A DNA stretch of 64,000 nt from Anthopleura xanthogrammica (taxonomy: Eukaryota > Cnidaria > Anthozoa > Actiniaria > Actiniidae). Positions 39,501-54,500 of the stretch are shown one piece after another. The notes below the pieces were generated by a model. The model was not told the DNA's origin and ran no database searches. It saw only the letters and a program-made list of their open reading frames with translations. The translations under genes were made by a program, and so were the position numbers. The stretch covers positions 5,847,376 through 5,911,375 of the forward strand of contig OZ025224.1 in NCBI GenBank assembly GCA_964019055.1, written 5' to 3'. Every line of letters starts with the position of its first letter. The stretch's first letter is position 1.

Positions 39501-42500
39501 CGTGTTTTGAGCAAAAGAAAATTCTCAGCAAATTTCCAATTTTGTCAGCCAAAAACAGCTTTTTTGACCAAAAAGCACCTTTACTCAGCCAAAACCGAAT
39601 TTTTTTTCGCCAAAACGTCGTGTTTTTATCTCAAGAGGTATTATCATGAGCAAAAAGTGGGGGTTTCAGCAAACAGGTCACGCCGTAAGCGAAAAACCTG
39701 GTTTTGAGAGCCAAAATGGCCATTTTTCAGTTTTTTGGGCTAAAAAGTTTTTTTTTCCAGCAAAACAGTGTTTTGGACACCCAAAATGTGCTTTTCTCGG
39801 CCAAAACTTGCGTTTAGCAGTGAAAACGTCGTGTTTTGAGCAAAAGAAAATTCTCAGCAAATTTCCAATTTTGTCAGCCAAAAACAGCTTTTTTGACCAA
39901 AAAGCACCTTTACTCAGCCAAAACCGAATTTTTTTTCGCCAAAACGTCGTGTTTTTATCTCAAGAGGTATTATCATGAGCAAAAAGTGGGGGTTTCAGCA
40001 AACAGGTCACGCCGTAAGCGAAAAACCTGGTTTTGAGAGCCAAAATGGCCATTTTTCAGTTTTTTGGGCTAAAAAGTTTTTTTTTCCAGCAAAACAGTGT
40101 TTTGGACACCCAAAATGTGCTTTTCTCGGCCAAAACTTGCGTTTAGCAGTGAAAACGTCGTGTTTTGAGCAAAAGAAAATTCTCAGCAAATTTCCAATTT
40201 TGTCAGCCAAAAACAGCTTTTTTGACCAAAAAGCACCTTTACTCAGCCAAAACCGAATTTTTTTTCGCCAAAACGTCGTGTTTTTATCTCAAGAGGTATT
40301 ATCATGAGCAAAAAGTGGGGGTTTCAGCAAACAGGTCACGCCGTAAGCGAAAAACCTGGTTTTGAGAGCCAAAATGGCCATTTTTCAGTTTTTTGGGCTA
40401 AAAAGTTTTTTTTTCCAGCAAAACAGTGTTTTGGACACCCAAAATGTGCTTTTCTCGGCCAAAACTTGCGTTTAGCAGTGAAAACGTCGTGTTTTGAGCA
40501 AAAGAAAATTCTCAGCAAATTTCCAATTTTGTCAGCCAAAAACAGCTTTTTTGACCAAAAAGCACCTTTACTCAGCCAAAACCGAATTTTTTTTCGCCAA
40601 AACGTCGTGTTTTTATCTCAAGAGGTATTATCATGAGCAAAAAGTGGGGGTTTCAGCAAACAGGTCACGCCGTAAGCGAAAAACCTGGTTTTGAGAGCCA
40701 AAATGGCCATTTTTCAGTTTTTTGGGCTAAAAAGTTTTTTTTTCCAGCAAAACAGTGTTTTGGACACCCAAAATGTGCTTTTCTCGGCCAAAACTTGCGT
40801 TTAGCAGTGAAAACGTCGTGTTTTGAGCAAAAGAAAATTCTCAGCAAATTTCCAATTTTGTCAGCCAAAAACAGCTTTTTTGACCAAAAAGCACCTTTAC
40901 TCAGCCAAAACCGAATTTTTTTTCGCCAAAACGTCGTGTTTTTATCTCAAGAGGTATTATCATGAGCAAAAAGTGGGGGTTTCAGCAAACAGGTCACGCC
41001 GTAAGCGAAAAACCTGGTTTTGAGAGCCAAAATGGCCATTTTTCAGTTTTTTGGGCTAAAAAGTTTTTTTTTCCAGCAAAACAGTGTTTTGGACACCCAA
41101 AATGTGCTTTTCTCGGCCAAAACTTGCGTTTAGCAGTGAAAACGTCGTGTTTTGAGCAAAAGAAAATTCTCAGCAAATTTCCAATTTTGTCAGCCAAAAA
41201 CAGCTTTTTTGACCAAAAAGCACCTTTACTCAGCCAAAACCGAATTTTTTTTCGCCAAAACGTCGTGTTTTTATCTCAAGAGGTATTATCATGAGCAAAA
41301 AGTGGGGGTTTCAGCAAACAGGTCACGCCGTAAGCGAAAAACCTGGTTTTGAGAGCCAAAATGGCCATTTTTCAGTTTTTTGGGCTAAAAAGTTTTTTTT
41401 TCCAGCAAAACAGTGTTTTGGACACCCAAAATGTGCTTTTCTCGGCCAAAACTTGCGTTTAGCAGTGAAAACGTCGTGTTTTGAGCAAAAGAAAATTCTC
41501 AGCAAATTTCCAATTTTGTCAGCCAAAAACAGCTTTTTTGACCAAAAAGCACCTTTACTCAGCCAAAACCGAATTTTTTTTCGCCAAAACGTCGTGTTTT
41601 TATCTCAAGAGGTATTATCATGAGCAAAAAGTGGGGGTTTCAGCAAACAGGTCACGCCGTAAGCGAAAAACCTGGTTTTGAGAGCCAAAATGGCCATTTT
41701 TCAGTTTTTTGGGCTAAAAAGTTTTTTTTTCCAGCAAAACAGTGTTTTGGACACCCAAAATGTGCTTTTCTCGGCCAAAACTTGCGTTTAGCAGTGAAAA
41801 CGTCGTGTTTTGAGCAAAAGAAAATTCTCAGCAAATTTCCAATTTTGTCAGCCAAAAACAGCTTTTTTGACCAAAAAGCACCTTTACTCAGCCAAAACCG
41901 AATTTTTTTTCGCCAAAACGTCGTGTTTTTATCTCAAGAGGTATTATCATGAGCAAAAAGTGGGGGTTTCAGCAAACAGGTCACGCCGTAAGCGAAAAAC
42001 CTGGTTTTGAGAGCCAAAATGGCCATTTTTCAGTTTTTTGGGCTAAAAAGTTTTTTTTTCCAGCAAAACAGTGTTTTGGACACCCAAAATGTGCTTTTCT
42101 CGGCCAAAACTTGCGTTTAGCAGTGAAAACGTCGTGTTTTGAGCAAAAGAAAATTCTCAGCAAATTTCCAATTTTGTCAGCCAAAAACAGCTTTTTTGAC
42201 CAAAAAGCACCTTTACTCAGCCAAAACCGAATTTTTTTTCGCCAAAACGTCGTGTTTTTATCTCAAGAGGTATTATCATGAGCAAAAAGTGGGGGTTTCA
42301 GCAAACAGGTCACGCCGTAAGCGAAAAACCTGGTTTTGAGAGCCAAAATGGCCATTTTTCAGTTTTTTGGGCTAAAAAGTTTTTTTTTCCAGCAAAACAG
42401 TGTTTTGGACACCCAAAATGTGCTTTTCTCGGCCAAAACTTGCGTTTAGCAGTGAAAACGTCGTGTTTTGAGCAAAAGAAAATTCTCAGCAAATTTCCAA

Positions 42501-45500
42501 TTTTGTCAGCCAAAAACAGCTTTTTTGACCAAAAAGCACCTTTACTCAGCCAAAACCGAATTTTTTTTCGCCAAAACGTCGTGTTTTTATCTCAAGAGGT
42601 ATTATCATGAGCAAAAAGTGGGGGTTTCAGCAAACAGGTCACGCCGTAAGCGAAAAACCTGGTTTTGAGAGCCAAAATGGCCATTTTTCAGTTTTTTGGG
42701 CTAAAAAGTTTTTTTTTCCAGCAAAACAGTGTTTTGGACACCCAAAATGTGCTTTTCTCGGCCAAAACTTGCGTTTAGCAGTGAAAACGTCGTGTTTTGA
42801 GCAAAAGAAAATTCTCAGCAAATTTCCAATTTTGTCAGCCAAAAACAGCTTTTTTGACCAAAAAGCACCTTTACTCAGCCAAAACCGAATTTTTTTTCGC
42901 CAAAACGTCGTGTTTTTATCTCAAGAGGTATTATCATGAGCAAAAAGTGGGGGTTTCAGCAAACAGGTCACGCCGTAAGCGAAAAACCTGGTTTTGAGAG
43001 CCAAAATGGCCATTTTTCAGTTTTTTGGGCTAAAAAGTTTTTTTTTCCAGCAAAACAGTGTTTTGGACACCCAAAATGTGCTTTTCTCGGCCAAAACTTG
43101 CGTTTAGCAGTGAAAACGTCGTGTTTTGAGCAAAAGAAAATTCTCAGCAAATTTCCAATTTTGTCAGCCAAAAACAGCTTTTTTGACCAAAAAGCACCTT
43201 TACTCAGCCAAAACCGAATTTTTTTTCGCCAAAACGTCGTGTTTTTATCTCAAGAGGTATTATCATGAGCAAAAAGTGGGGGTTTCAGCAAACAGGTCAC
43301 GCCGTAAGCGAAAAACCTGGTTTTGAGAGCCAAAATGGCCATTTTTCAGTTTTTTGGGCTAAAAAGTTTTTTTTTCCAGCAAAACAGTGTTTTGGACACC
43401 CAAAATGTGCTTTTCTCGGCCAAAACTTGCGTTTAGCAGTGAAAACGTCGTGTTTTGAGCAAAAGAAAATTCTCAGCAAATTTCCAATTTTGTCAGCCAA
43501 AAACAGCTTTTTTGACCAAAAAGCACCTTTACTCAGCCAAAACCGAATTTTTTTTCGCCAAAACGTCGTGTTTTTATCTCAAGAGGTATTATCATGAGCA
43601 AAAAGTGGGGGTTTCAGCAAACAGGTCACGCCGTAAGCGAAAAACCTGGTTTTGAGAGCCAAAATGGCCATTTTTCAGTTTTTTGGGCTAAAAAGTTTTT
43701 TTTTCCAGCAAAACAGTGTTTTGGACACCCAAAATGTGCTTTTCTCGGCCAAAACTTGCGTTTAGCAGTGAAAACGTCGTGTTTTGAGCAAAAGAAAATT
43801 CTCAGCAAATTTCCAATTTTGTCAGCCAAAAACAGCTTTTTTGACCAAAAAGCACCTTTACTCAGCCAAAACCGAATTTTTTTTCGCCAAAACGTCGTGT
43901 TTTTATCTCAAGAGGTATTATCATGAGCAAAAAGTGGGGGTTTCAGCAAACAGGTCACGCCGTAAGCGAAAAACCTGGTTTTGAGAGCCAAAATGGCCAT
44001 TTTTCAGTTTTTTGGGCTAAAAAGTTTTTTTTTCCAGCAAAACAGTGTTTTGGACACCCAAAATGTGCTTTTCTCGGCCAAAACTTGCGTTTAGCAGTGA
44101 AAACGTCGTGTTTTGAGCAAAAGAAAATTCTCAGCAAATTTCCAATTTTGTCAGCCAAAAACAGCTTTTTTGACCAAAAAGCACCTTTACTCAGCCAAAA
44201 CCGAATTTTTTTTCGCCAAAACGTCGTGTTTTTATCTCAAGAGGTATTATCATGAGCAAAAAGTGGGGGTTTCAGCAAACAGGTCACGCCGTAAGCGAAA
44301 AACCTGGTTTTGAGAGCCAAAATGGCCATTTTTCAGTTTTTTGGGCTAAAAAGTTTTTTTTTCCAGCAAAACAGTGTTTTGGACACCCAAAATGTGCTTT
44401 TCTCGGCCAAAACTTGCGTTTAGCAGTGAAAACGTCGTGTTTTGAGCAAAAGAAAATTCTCAGCAAATTTCCAATTTTGTCAGCCAAAAACAGCTTTTTT
44501 GACCAAAAAGCACCTTTACTCAGCCAAAACCGAATTTTTTTTCGCCAAAACGTCGTGTTTTTATCTCAAGAGGTATTATCATGAGCAAAAAGTGGGGGTT
44601 TCAGCAAACAGGTCACGCCGTAAGCGAAAAACCTGGTTTTGAGAGCCAAAATGGCCATTTTTCAGTTTTTTGGGCTAAAAAGTTTTTTTTTCCAGCAAAA
44701 CAGTGTTTTGGACACCCAAAATGTGCTTTTCTCGGCCAAAACTTGCGTTTAGCAGTGAAAACGTCGTGTTTTGAGCAAAAGAAAATTCTCAGCAAATTTC
44801 CAATTTTGTCAGCCAAAAACAGCTTTTTTGACCAAAAAGCACCTTTACTCAGCCAAAACCGAATTTTTTTTCGCCAAAACGTCGTGTTTTTATCTCAAGA
44901 GGTATTATCATGAGCAAAAAGTGGGGGTTTCAGCAAACAGGTCACGCCGTAAGCGAAAAACCTGGTTTTGAGAGCCAAAATGGCCATTTTTCAGTTTTTT
45001 GGGCTAAAAAGTTTTTTTTTCCAGCAAAACAGTGTTTTGGACACCCAAAATGTGCTTTTCTCGGCCAAAACTTGCGTTTAGCAGTGAAAACGTCGTGTTT
45101 TGAGCAAAAGAAAATTCTCAGCAAATTTCCAATTTTGTCAGCCAAAAACAGCTTTTTTGACCAAAAAGCACCTTTACTCAGCCAAAACCGAATTTTTTTT
45201 CGCCAAAACGTCGTGTTTTTATCTCAAGAGGTATTATCATGAGCAAAAAGTGGGGGTTTCAGCAAACAGGTCACGCCGTAAGCGAAAAACCTGGTTTTGA
45301 GAGCCAAAATGGCCATTTTTCAGTTTTTTGGGCTAAAAAGTTTTTTTTTCCAGCAAAACAGTGTTTTGGACACCCAAAATGTGCTTTTCTCGGCCAAAAC
45401 TTGCGTTTAGCAGTGAAAACGTCGTGTTTTGAGCAAAAGAAAATTCTCAGCAAATTTCCAATTTTGTCAGCCAAAAACAGCTTTTTTGACCAAAAAGCAC

Positions 45501-48500
45501 CTTTACTCAGCCAAAACCGAATTTTTTTTCGCCAAAACGTCGTGTTTTTATCTCAAGAGGTATTATCATGAGCAAAAAGTGGGGGTTTCAGCAAACAGGT
45601 CACGCCGTAAGCGAAAAACCTGGTTTTGAGAGCCAAAATGGCCATTTTTCAGTTTTTTGGGCTAAAAAGTTTTTTTTTCCAGCAAAACAGTGTTTTGGAC
45701 ACCCAAAATGTGCTTTTCTCGGCCAAAACTTGCGTTTAGCAGTGAAAACGTCGTGTTTTGAGCAAAAGAAAATTCTCAGCAAATTTCCAATTTTGTCAGC
45801 CAAAAACAGCTTTTTTGACCAAAAAGCACCTTTACTCAGCCAAAACCGAATTTTTTTTCGCCAAAACGTCGTGTTTTTATCTCAAGAGGTATTATCATGA
45901 GCAAAAAGTGGGGGTTTCAGCAAACAGGTCACGCCGTAAGCGAAAAACCTGGTTTTGAGAGCCAAAATGGCCATTTTTCAGTTTTTTGGGCTAAAAAGTT
46001 TTTTTTTCCAGCAAAACAGTGTTTTGGACACCCAAAATGTGCTTTTCTCGGCCAAAACTTGCGTTTAGCAGTGAAAACGTCGTGTTTTGAGCAAAAGAAA
46101 ATTCTCAGCAAATTTCCAATTTTGTCAGCCAAAAACAGCTTTTTTGACCAAAAAGCACCTTTACTCAGCCAAAACCGAATTTTTTTTCGCCAAAACGTCG
46201 TGTTTTTATCTCAAGAGGTATTATCATGAGCAAAAAGTGGGGGTTTCAGCAAACAGGTCACGCCGTAAGCGAAAAACCTGGTTTTGAGAGCCAAAATGGC
46301 CATTTTTCAGTTTTTTGGGCTAAAAAGTTTTTTTTTCCAGCAAAACAGTGTTTTGGACACCCAAAATGTGCTTTTCTCGGCCAAAACTTGCGTTTAGCAG
46401 TGAAAACGTCGTGTTTTGAGCAAAAGAAAATTCTCAGCAAATTTCCAATTTTGTCAGCCAAAAACAGCTTTTTTGACCAAAAAGCACCTTTACTCAGCCA
46501 AAACCGAATTTTTTTTCGCCAAAACGTCGTGTTTTTATCTCAAGAGGTATTATCATGAGCAAAAAGTGGGGGTTTCAGCAAACAGGTCACGCCGTAAGCG
46601 AAAAACCTGGTTTTGAGAGCCAAAATGGCCATTTTTCAGTTTTTTGGGCTAAAAAGTTTTTTTTTCCAGCAAAACAGTGTTTTGGACACCCAAAATGTGC
46701 TTTTCTCGGCCAAAACTTGCGTTTAGCAGTGAAAACGTCGTGTTTTGAGCAAAAGAAAATTCTCAGCAAATTTCCAATTTTGTCAGCCAAAAACAGCTTT
46801 TTTGACCAAAAAGCACCTTTACTCAGCCAAAACCGAATTTTTTTTCGCCAAAACGTCGTGTTTTTATCTCAAGAGGTATTATCATGAGCAAAAAGTGGGG
46901 GTTTCAGCAAACAGGTCACGCCGTAAGCGAAAAACCTGGTTTTGAGAGCCAAAATGGCCATTTTTCAGTTTTTTGGGCTAAAAAGTTTTTTTTTCCAGCA
47001 AAACAGTGTTTTGGACACCCAAAATGTGCTTTTCTCGGCCAAAACTTGCGTTTAGCAGTGAAAACGTCGTGTTTTGAGCAAAAGAAAATTCTCAGCAAAT
47101 TTCCAATTTTGTCAGCCAAAAACAGCTTTTTTGACCAAAAAGCACCTTTACTCAGCCAAAACCGAATTTTTTTTCGCCAAAACGTCGTGTTTTTATCTCA
47201 AGAGGTATTATCATGAGCAAAAAGTGGGGGTTTCAGCAAACAGGTCACGCCGTAAGCGAAAAACCTGGTTTTGAGAGCCAAAATGGCCATTTTTCAGTTT
47301 TTTGGGCTAAAAAGTTTTTTTTTCCAGCAAAACAGTGTTTTGGACACCCAAAATGTGCTTTTCTCGGCCAAAACTTGCGTTTAGCAGTGAAAACGTCGTG
47401 TTTTGAGCAAAAGAAAATTCTCAGCAAATTTCCAATTTTGTCAGCCAAAAACAGCTTTTTTGACCAAAAAGCACCTTTACTCAGCCAAAACCGAATTTTT
47501 TTTCGCCAAAACGTCGTGTTTTTATCTCAAGAGGTATTATCATGAGCAAAAAGTGGGGGTTTCAGCAAACAGGTCACGCCGTAAGCGAAAAACCTGGTTT
47601 TGAGAGCCAAAATGGCCATTTTTCAGTTTTTTGGGCTAAAAAGTTTTTTTTTCCAGCAAAACAGTGTTTTGGACACCCAAAATGTGCTTTTCTCGGCCAA
47701 AACTTGCGTTTAGCAGTGAAAACGTCGTGTTTTGAGCAAAAGAAAATTCTCAGCAAATTTCCAATTTTGTCAGCCAAAAACAGCTTTTTTGACCAAAAAG
47801 CACCTTTACTCAGCCAAAACCGAATTTTTTTTCGCCAAAACGTCGTGTTTTTATCTCAAGAGGTATTATCATGAGCAAAAAGTGGGGGTTTCAGCAAACA
47901 GGTCACGCCGTAAGCGAAAAACCTGGTTTTGAGAGCCAAAATGGCCATTTTTCAGTTTTTTGGGCTAAAAAGTTTTTTTTTCCAGCAAAACAGTGTTTTG
48001 GACACCCAAAATGTGCTTTTCTCGGCCAAAACTTGCGTTTAGCAGTGAAAACGTCGTGTTTTGAGCAAAAGAAAATTCTCAGCAAATTTCCAATTTTGTC
48101 AGCCAAAAACAGCTTTTTTGACCAAAAAGCACCTTTACTCAGCCAAAACCGAATTTTTTTTCGCCAAAACGTCGTGTTTTTATCTCAAGAGGTATTATCA
48201 TGAGCAAAAAGTGGGGGTTTCAGCAAACAGGTCACGCCGTAAGCGAAAAACCTGGTTTTGAGAGCCAAAATGGCCATTTTTCAGTTTTTTGGGCTAAAAA
48301 GTTTTTTTTTCCAGCAAAACAGTGTTTTGGACACCCAAAATGTGCTTTTCTCGGCCAAAACTTGCGTTTAGCAGTGAAAACGTCGTGTTTTGAGCAAAAG
48401 AAAATTCTCAGCAAATTTCCAATTTTGTCAGCCAAAAACAGCTTTTTTGACCAAAAAGCACCTTTACTCAGCCAAAACCGAATTTTTTTTCGCCAAAACG

Positions 48501-51500
48501 TCGTGTTTTTATCTCAAGAGGTATTATCATGAGCAAAAAGTGGGGGTTTCAGCAAACAGGTCACGCCGTAAGCGAAAAACCTGGTTTTGAGAGCCAAAAT
48601 GGCCATTTTTCAGTTTTTTGGGCTAAAAAGTTTTTTTTTCCAGCAAAACAGTGTTTTGGACACCCAAAATGTGCTTTTCTCGGCCAAAACTTGCGTTTAG
48701 CAGTGAAAACGTCGTGTTTTGAGCAAAAGAAAATTCTCAGCAAATTTCCAATTTTGTCAGCCAAAAACAGCTTTTTTGACCAAAAAGCACCTTTACTCAG
48801 CCAAAACCGAATTTTTTTTCGCCAAAACGTCGTGTTTTTATCTCAAGAGGTATTATCATGAGCAAAAAGTGGGGGTTTCAGCAAACAGGTCACGCCGTAA
48901 GCGAAAAACCTGGTTTTGAGAGCCAAAATGGCCATTTTTCAGTTTTTTGGGCTAAAAAGTTTTTTTTTCCAGCAAAACAGTGTTTTGGACACCCAAAATG
49001 TGCTTTTCTCGGCCAAAACTTGCGTTTAGCAGTGAAAACGTCGTGTTTTGAGCAAAAGAAAATTCTCAGCAAATTTCCAATTTTGTCAGCCAAAAACAGC
49101 TTTTTTGACCAAAAAGCACCTTTACTCAGCCAAAACCGAATTTTTTTTCGCCAAAACGTCGTGTTTTTATCTCAAGAGGTATTATCATGAGCAAAAAGTG
49201 GGGGTTTCAGCAAACAGGTCACGCCGTAAGCGAAAAACCTGGTTTTGAGAGCCAAAATGGCCATTTTTCAGTTTTTTGGGCTAAAAAGTTTTTTTTTCCA
49301 GCAAAACAGTGTTTTGGACACCCAAAATGTGCTTTTCTCGGCCAAAACTTGCGTTTAGCAGTGAAAACGTCGTGTTTTGAGCAAAAGAAAATTCTCAGCA
49401 AATTTCCAATTTTGTCAGCCAAAAACAGCTTTTTTGACCAAAAAGCACCTTTACTCAGCCAAAACCGAATTTTTTTTCGCCAAAACGTCGTGTTTTTATC
49501 TCAAGAGGTATTATCATGAGCAAAAAGTGGGGGTTTCAGCAAACAGGTCACGCCGTAAGCGAAAAACCTGGTTTTGAGAGCCAAAATGGCCATTTTTCAG
49601 TTTTTTGGGCTAAAAAGTTTTTTTTTCCAGCAAAACAGTGTTTTGGACACCCAAAATGTGCTTTTCTCGGCCAAAACTTGCGTTTAGCAGTGAAAACGTC
49701 GTGTTTTGAGCAAAAGAAAATTCTCAGCAAATTTCCAATTTTGTCAGCCAAAAACAGCTTTTTTGACCAAAAAGCACCTTTACTCAGCCAAAACCGAATT
49801 TTTTTTCGCCAAAACGTCGTGTTTTTATCTCAAGAGGTATTATCATGAGCAAAAAGTGGGGGTTTCAGCAAACAGGTCACGCCGTAAGCGAAAAACCTGG
49901 TTTTGAGAGCCAAAATGGCCATTTTTCAGTTTTTTGGGCTAAAAAGTTTTTTTTTCCAGCAAAACAGTGTTTTGGACACCCAAAATGTGCTTTTCTCGGC
50001 CAAAACTTGCGTTTAGCAGTGAAAACGTCGTGTTTTGAGCAAAAGAAAATTCTCAGCAAATTTCCAATTTTGTCAGCCAAAAACAGCTTTTTTGACCAAA
50101 AAGCACCTTTACTCAGCCAAAACCGAATTTTTTTTCGCCAAAACGTCGTGTTTTTATCTCAAGAGGTATTATCATGAGCAAAAAGTGGGGGTTTCAGCAA
50201 ACAGGTCACGCCGTAAGCGAAAAACCTGGTTTTGAGAGCCAAAATGGCCATTTTTCAGTTTTTTGGGCTAAAAAGTTTTTTTTTCCAGCAAAACAGTGTT
50301 TTGGACACCCAAAATGTGCTTTTCTCGGCCAAAACTTGCGTTTAGCAGTGAAAACGTCGTGTTTTGAGCAAAAGAAAATTCTCAGCAAATTTCCAATTTT
50401 GTCAGCCAAAAACAGCTTTTTTGACCAAAAAGCACCTTTACTCAGCCAAAACCGAATTTTTTTTCGCCAAAACGTCGTGTTTTTATCTCAAGAGGTATTA
50501 TCATGAGCAAAAAGTGGGGGTTTCAGCAAACAGGTCACGCCGTAAGCGAAAAACCTGGTTTTGAGAGCCAAAATGGCCATTTTTCAGTTTTTTGGGCTAA
50601 AAAGTTTTTTTTTCCAGCAAAACAGTGTTTTGGACACCCAAAATGTGCTTTTCTCGGCCAAAACTTGCGTTTAGCAGTGAAAACGTCGTGTTTTGAGCAA
50701 AAGAAAATTCTCAGCAAATTTCCAATTTTGTCAGCCAAAAACAGCTTTTTTGACCAAAAAGCACCTTTACTCAGCCAAAACCGAATTTTTTTTCGCCAAA
50801 ACGTCGTGTTTTTATCTCAAGAGGTATTATCATGAGCAAAAAGTGGGGGTTTCAGCAAACAGGTCACGCCGTAAGCGAAAAACCTGGTTTTGAGAGCCAA
50901 AATGGCCATTTTTCAGTTTTTTGGGCTAAAAAGTTTTTTTTTCCAGCAAAACAGTGTTTTGGACACCCAAAATGTGCTTTTCTCGGCCAAAACTTGCGTT
51001 TAGCAGTGAAAACGTCGTGTTTTGAGCAAAAGAAAATTCTCAGCAAATTTCCAATTTTGTCAGCCAAAAAGAGCTTTTTTGACCAAAAAGCACCTTTACT
51101 CAGCCAAAACCGAATTTTTTTTCGCCAAAACGTCGTGTTTTTATCTCAAGAGGTATTATCATGAGCAAAAAGTGGGGGTTTCAGCAAACAGGTCACGCCG
51201 TAAGCGAAAAACCTGGTTTTGAGAGCCAAAATGGCCATTTTTCAGTTTTTTGGGCTAAAAAGTTTTTTTTTCCAGCAAAACAGTGTTTTGGACACCCAAA
51301 ATGTGCTTTTCTCGGCCAAAACTTGCGTTTAGCAGTGAAAACGTCGTGTTTTGAGCAAAAGAAAATTCTCAGCAAATTTCCAATTTTGTCAGCCAAAAAC
51401 AGCTTTTTTGACCAAAAAGCACCTTTACTCAGCCAAAACCGAATTTTTTTTCGCCAAAACGTCGTGTTTTTATCTCAAGAGGTATTATCATGAGCAAAAA

Positions 51501-54500
51501 GTGGGGGTTTCAGCAAACAGGTCACGCCGTAAGCGAAAAACCTGGTTTTGAGAGCCAAAATGGCCATTTTTCAGTTTTTTGGGCTAAAAAGTTTTTTTTT
51601 CCAGCAAAACAGTGTTTTGGACACCCAAAATGTGCTTTTCTCGGCCAAAACTTGCGTTTAGCAGTGAAAACGTCGTGTTTTGAGCAAAAGAAAATTCTCA
51701 GCAAATTTCCAATTTTGTCAGCCAAAAACAGCTTTTTTGACCAAAAAGCACCTTTACTCAGCCAAAACCGAATTTTTTTTCGCCAAAACGTCGTGTTTTT
51801 ATCTCAAGAGGTATTATCATGAGCAAAAAGTGGGGGTTTCAGCAAACAGGTCACGCCGTAAGCGAAAAACCTGGTTTTGAGAGCCAAAATGGCCATTTTT
51901 CAGTTTTTTGGGCTAAAAAGTTTTTTTTTCCAGCAAAACAGTGTTTTGGACACCCAAAATGTGCTTTTCTCGGCCAAAACTTGCGTTTAGCAGTGAAAAC
52001 GTCGTGTTTTGAGCAAAAGAAAATTCTCAGCAAATTTCCAATTTTGTCAGCCAAAAACAGCTTTTTTGACCAAAAAGCACCTTTACTCAGCCAAAACCGA
52101 ATTTTTTTTCGCCAAAACGTCGTGTTTTTATCTCAAGAGGTATTATCATGAGCAAAAAGTGGGGGTTTCAGCAAACAGGTCACGCCGTAAGCGAAAAACC
52201 TGGTTTTGAGAGCCAAAATGGCCATTTTTCAGTTTTTTGGGCTAAAAAGTTTTTTTTTCCAGCAAAACAGTGTTTTGGACACCCAAAATGTGCTTTTCTC
52301 GGCCAAAACTTGCGTTTAGCAGTGAAAACGTCGTGTTTTGAGCAAAAGAAAATTCTCAGCAAATTTCCAATTTTGTCAGCCAAAAACAGCTTTTTTGACC
52401 AAAAAGCACCTTTACTCAGCCAAAACCGAATTTTTTTTCGCCAAAACGTCGTGTTTTTATCTCAAGAGGTATTATCATGAGCAAAAAGTGGGGGTTTCAG
52501 CAAACAGGTCACGCCGTAAGCGAAAAACCTGGTTTTGAGAGCCAAAATGGCCATTTTTCAGTTTTTTGGGCTAAAAAGTTTTTTTTTCCAGCAAAACAGT
52601 GTTTTGGACACCCAAAATGTGCTTTTCTCGGCCAAAACTTGCGTTTAGCAGTGAAAACGTCGTGTTTTGAGCAAAAGAAAATTCTCAGCAAATTTCCAAT
52701 TTTGTCAGCCAAAAACAGCTTTTTTGACCAAAAAGCACCTTTACTCAGCCAAAACCGAATTTTTTTTCGCCAAAACGTCGTGTTTTTATCTCAAGAGGTA
52801 TTATCATGAGCAAAAAGTGGGGGTTTCAGCAAACAGGTCACGCCGTAAGCGAAAAACCTGGTTTTGAGAGCCAAAATGGCCATTTTTCAGTTTTTTGGGC
52901 TAAAAAGTTTTTTTTTCCAGCAAAACAGTGTTTTGGACACCCAAAATGTGCTTTTCTCGGCCAAAACTTGCGTTTAGCAGTGAAAACGTCGTGTTTTGAG
53001 CAAAAGAAAATTCTCAGCAAATTTCCAATTTTGTCAGCCAAAAACAGCTTTTTTGACCAAAAAGCACCTTTACTCAGCCAAAACCGAATTTTTTTTCGCC
53101 AAAACGTCGTGTTTTTATCTCAAGAGGTATTATCATGAGCAAAAAGTGGGGGTTTCAGCAAACAGGTCACGCCGTAAGCGAAAAACCTGGTTTTGAGAGC
53201 CAAAATGGCCATTTTTCAGTTTTTTGGGCTAAAAAGTTTTTTTTTCCAGCAAAACAGTGTTTTGGACACCCAAAATGTGCTTTTCTCGGCCAAAACTTGC
53301 GTTTAGCAGTGAAAACGTCGTGTTTTGAGCAAAAGAAAATTCTCAGCAAATTTCCAATTTTGTCAGCCAAAAACAGCTTTTTTGACCAAAAAGCACCTTT
53401 ACTCAGCCAAAACCGAATTTTTTTTCGCCAAAACGTCGTGTTTTTATCTCAAGAGGTATTATCATGAGCAAAAAGTGGGGGTTTCAGCAAACAGGTCACG
53501 CCGTAAGCGAAAAACCTGGTTTTGAGAGCCAAAATGGCCATTTTTCAGTTTTTTGGGCTAAAAAGTTTTTTTTTCCAGCAAAACAGTGTTTTGGACACCC
53601 AAAATGTGCTTTTCTCGGCCAAAACTTGCGTTTAGCAGTGAAAACGTCGTGTTTTGAGCAAAAGAAAATTCTCAGCAAATTTCCAATTTTGTCAGCCAAA
53701 AACAGCTTTTTTGACCAAAAAGCACCTTTACTCAGCCAAAACCGAATTTTTTTTCGCCAAAACGTCGTGTTTTTATCTCAAGAGGTATTATCATGAGCAA
53801 AAAGTGGGGGTTTCAGCAAACAGGTCACGCCGTAAGCGAAAAACCTGGTTTTGAGAGCCAAAATGGCCATTTTTCAGTTTTTTGGGCTAAAAAGTTTTTT
53901 TTTCCAGCAAAACAGTGTTTTGGACACCCAAAATGTGCTTTTCTCGGCCAAAACTTGCGTTTAGCAGTGAAAACGTCGTGTTTTGAGCAAAAGAAAATTC
54001 TCAGCAAATTTCCAATTTTGTCAGCCAAAAACAGCTTTTTTGACCAAAAAGCACCTTTACTCAGCCAAAACCGAATTTTTTTTCGCCAAAACGTCGTGTT
54101 TTTATCTCAAGAGGTATTATCATGAGCAAAAAGTGGGGGTTTCAGCAAACAGGTCACGCCGTAAGCGAAAAACCTGGTTTTGAGAGCCAAAATGGCCATT
54201 TTTCAGTTTTTTGGGCTAAAAAGTTTTTTTTTCCAGCAAAACAGTGTTTTGGACACCCAAAATGTGCTTTTCTCGGCCAAAACTTGCGTTTAGCAGTGAA
54301 AACGTCGTGTTTTGAGCAAAAGAAAATTCTCAGCAAATTTCCAATTTTGTCAGCCAAAAACAGCTTTTTTGACCAAAAAGCACCTTTACTCAGCCAAAAC
54401 CGAATTTTTTTTCGCCAAAACGTCGTGTTTTTATCTCAAGAGGTATTATCATGAGCAAAAAGTGGGGGTTTCAGCAAACAGGTCACGCCGTAAGCGAAAA

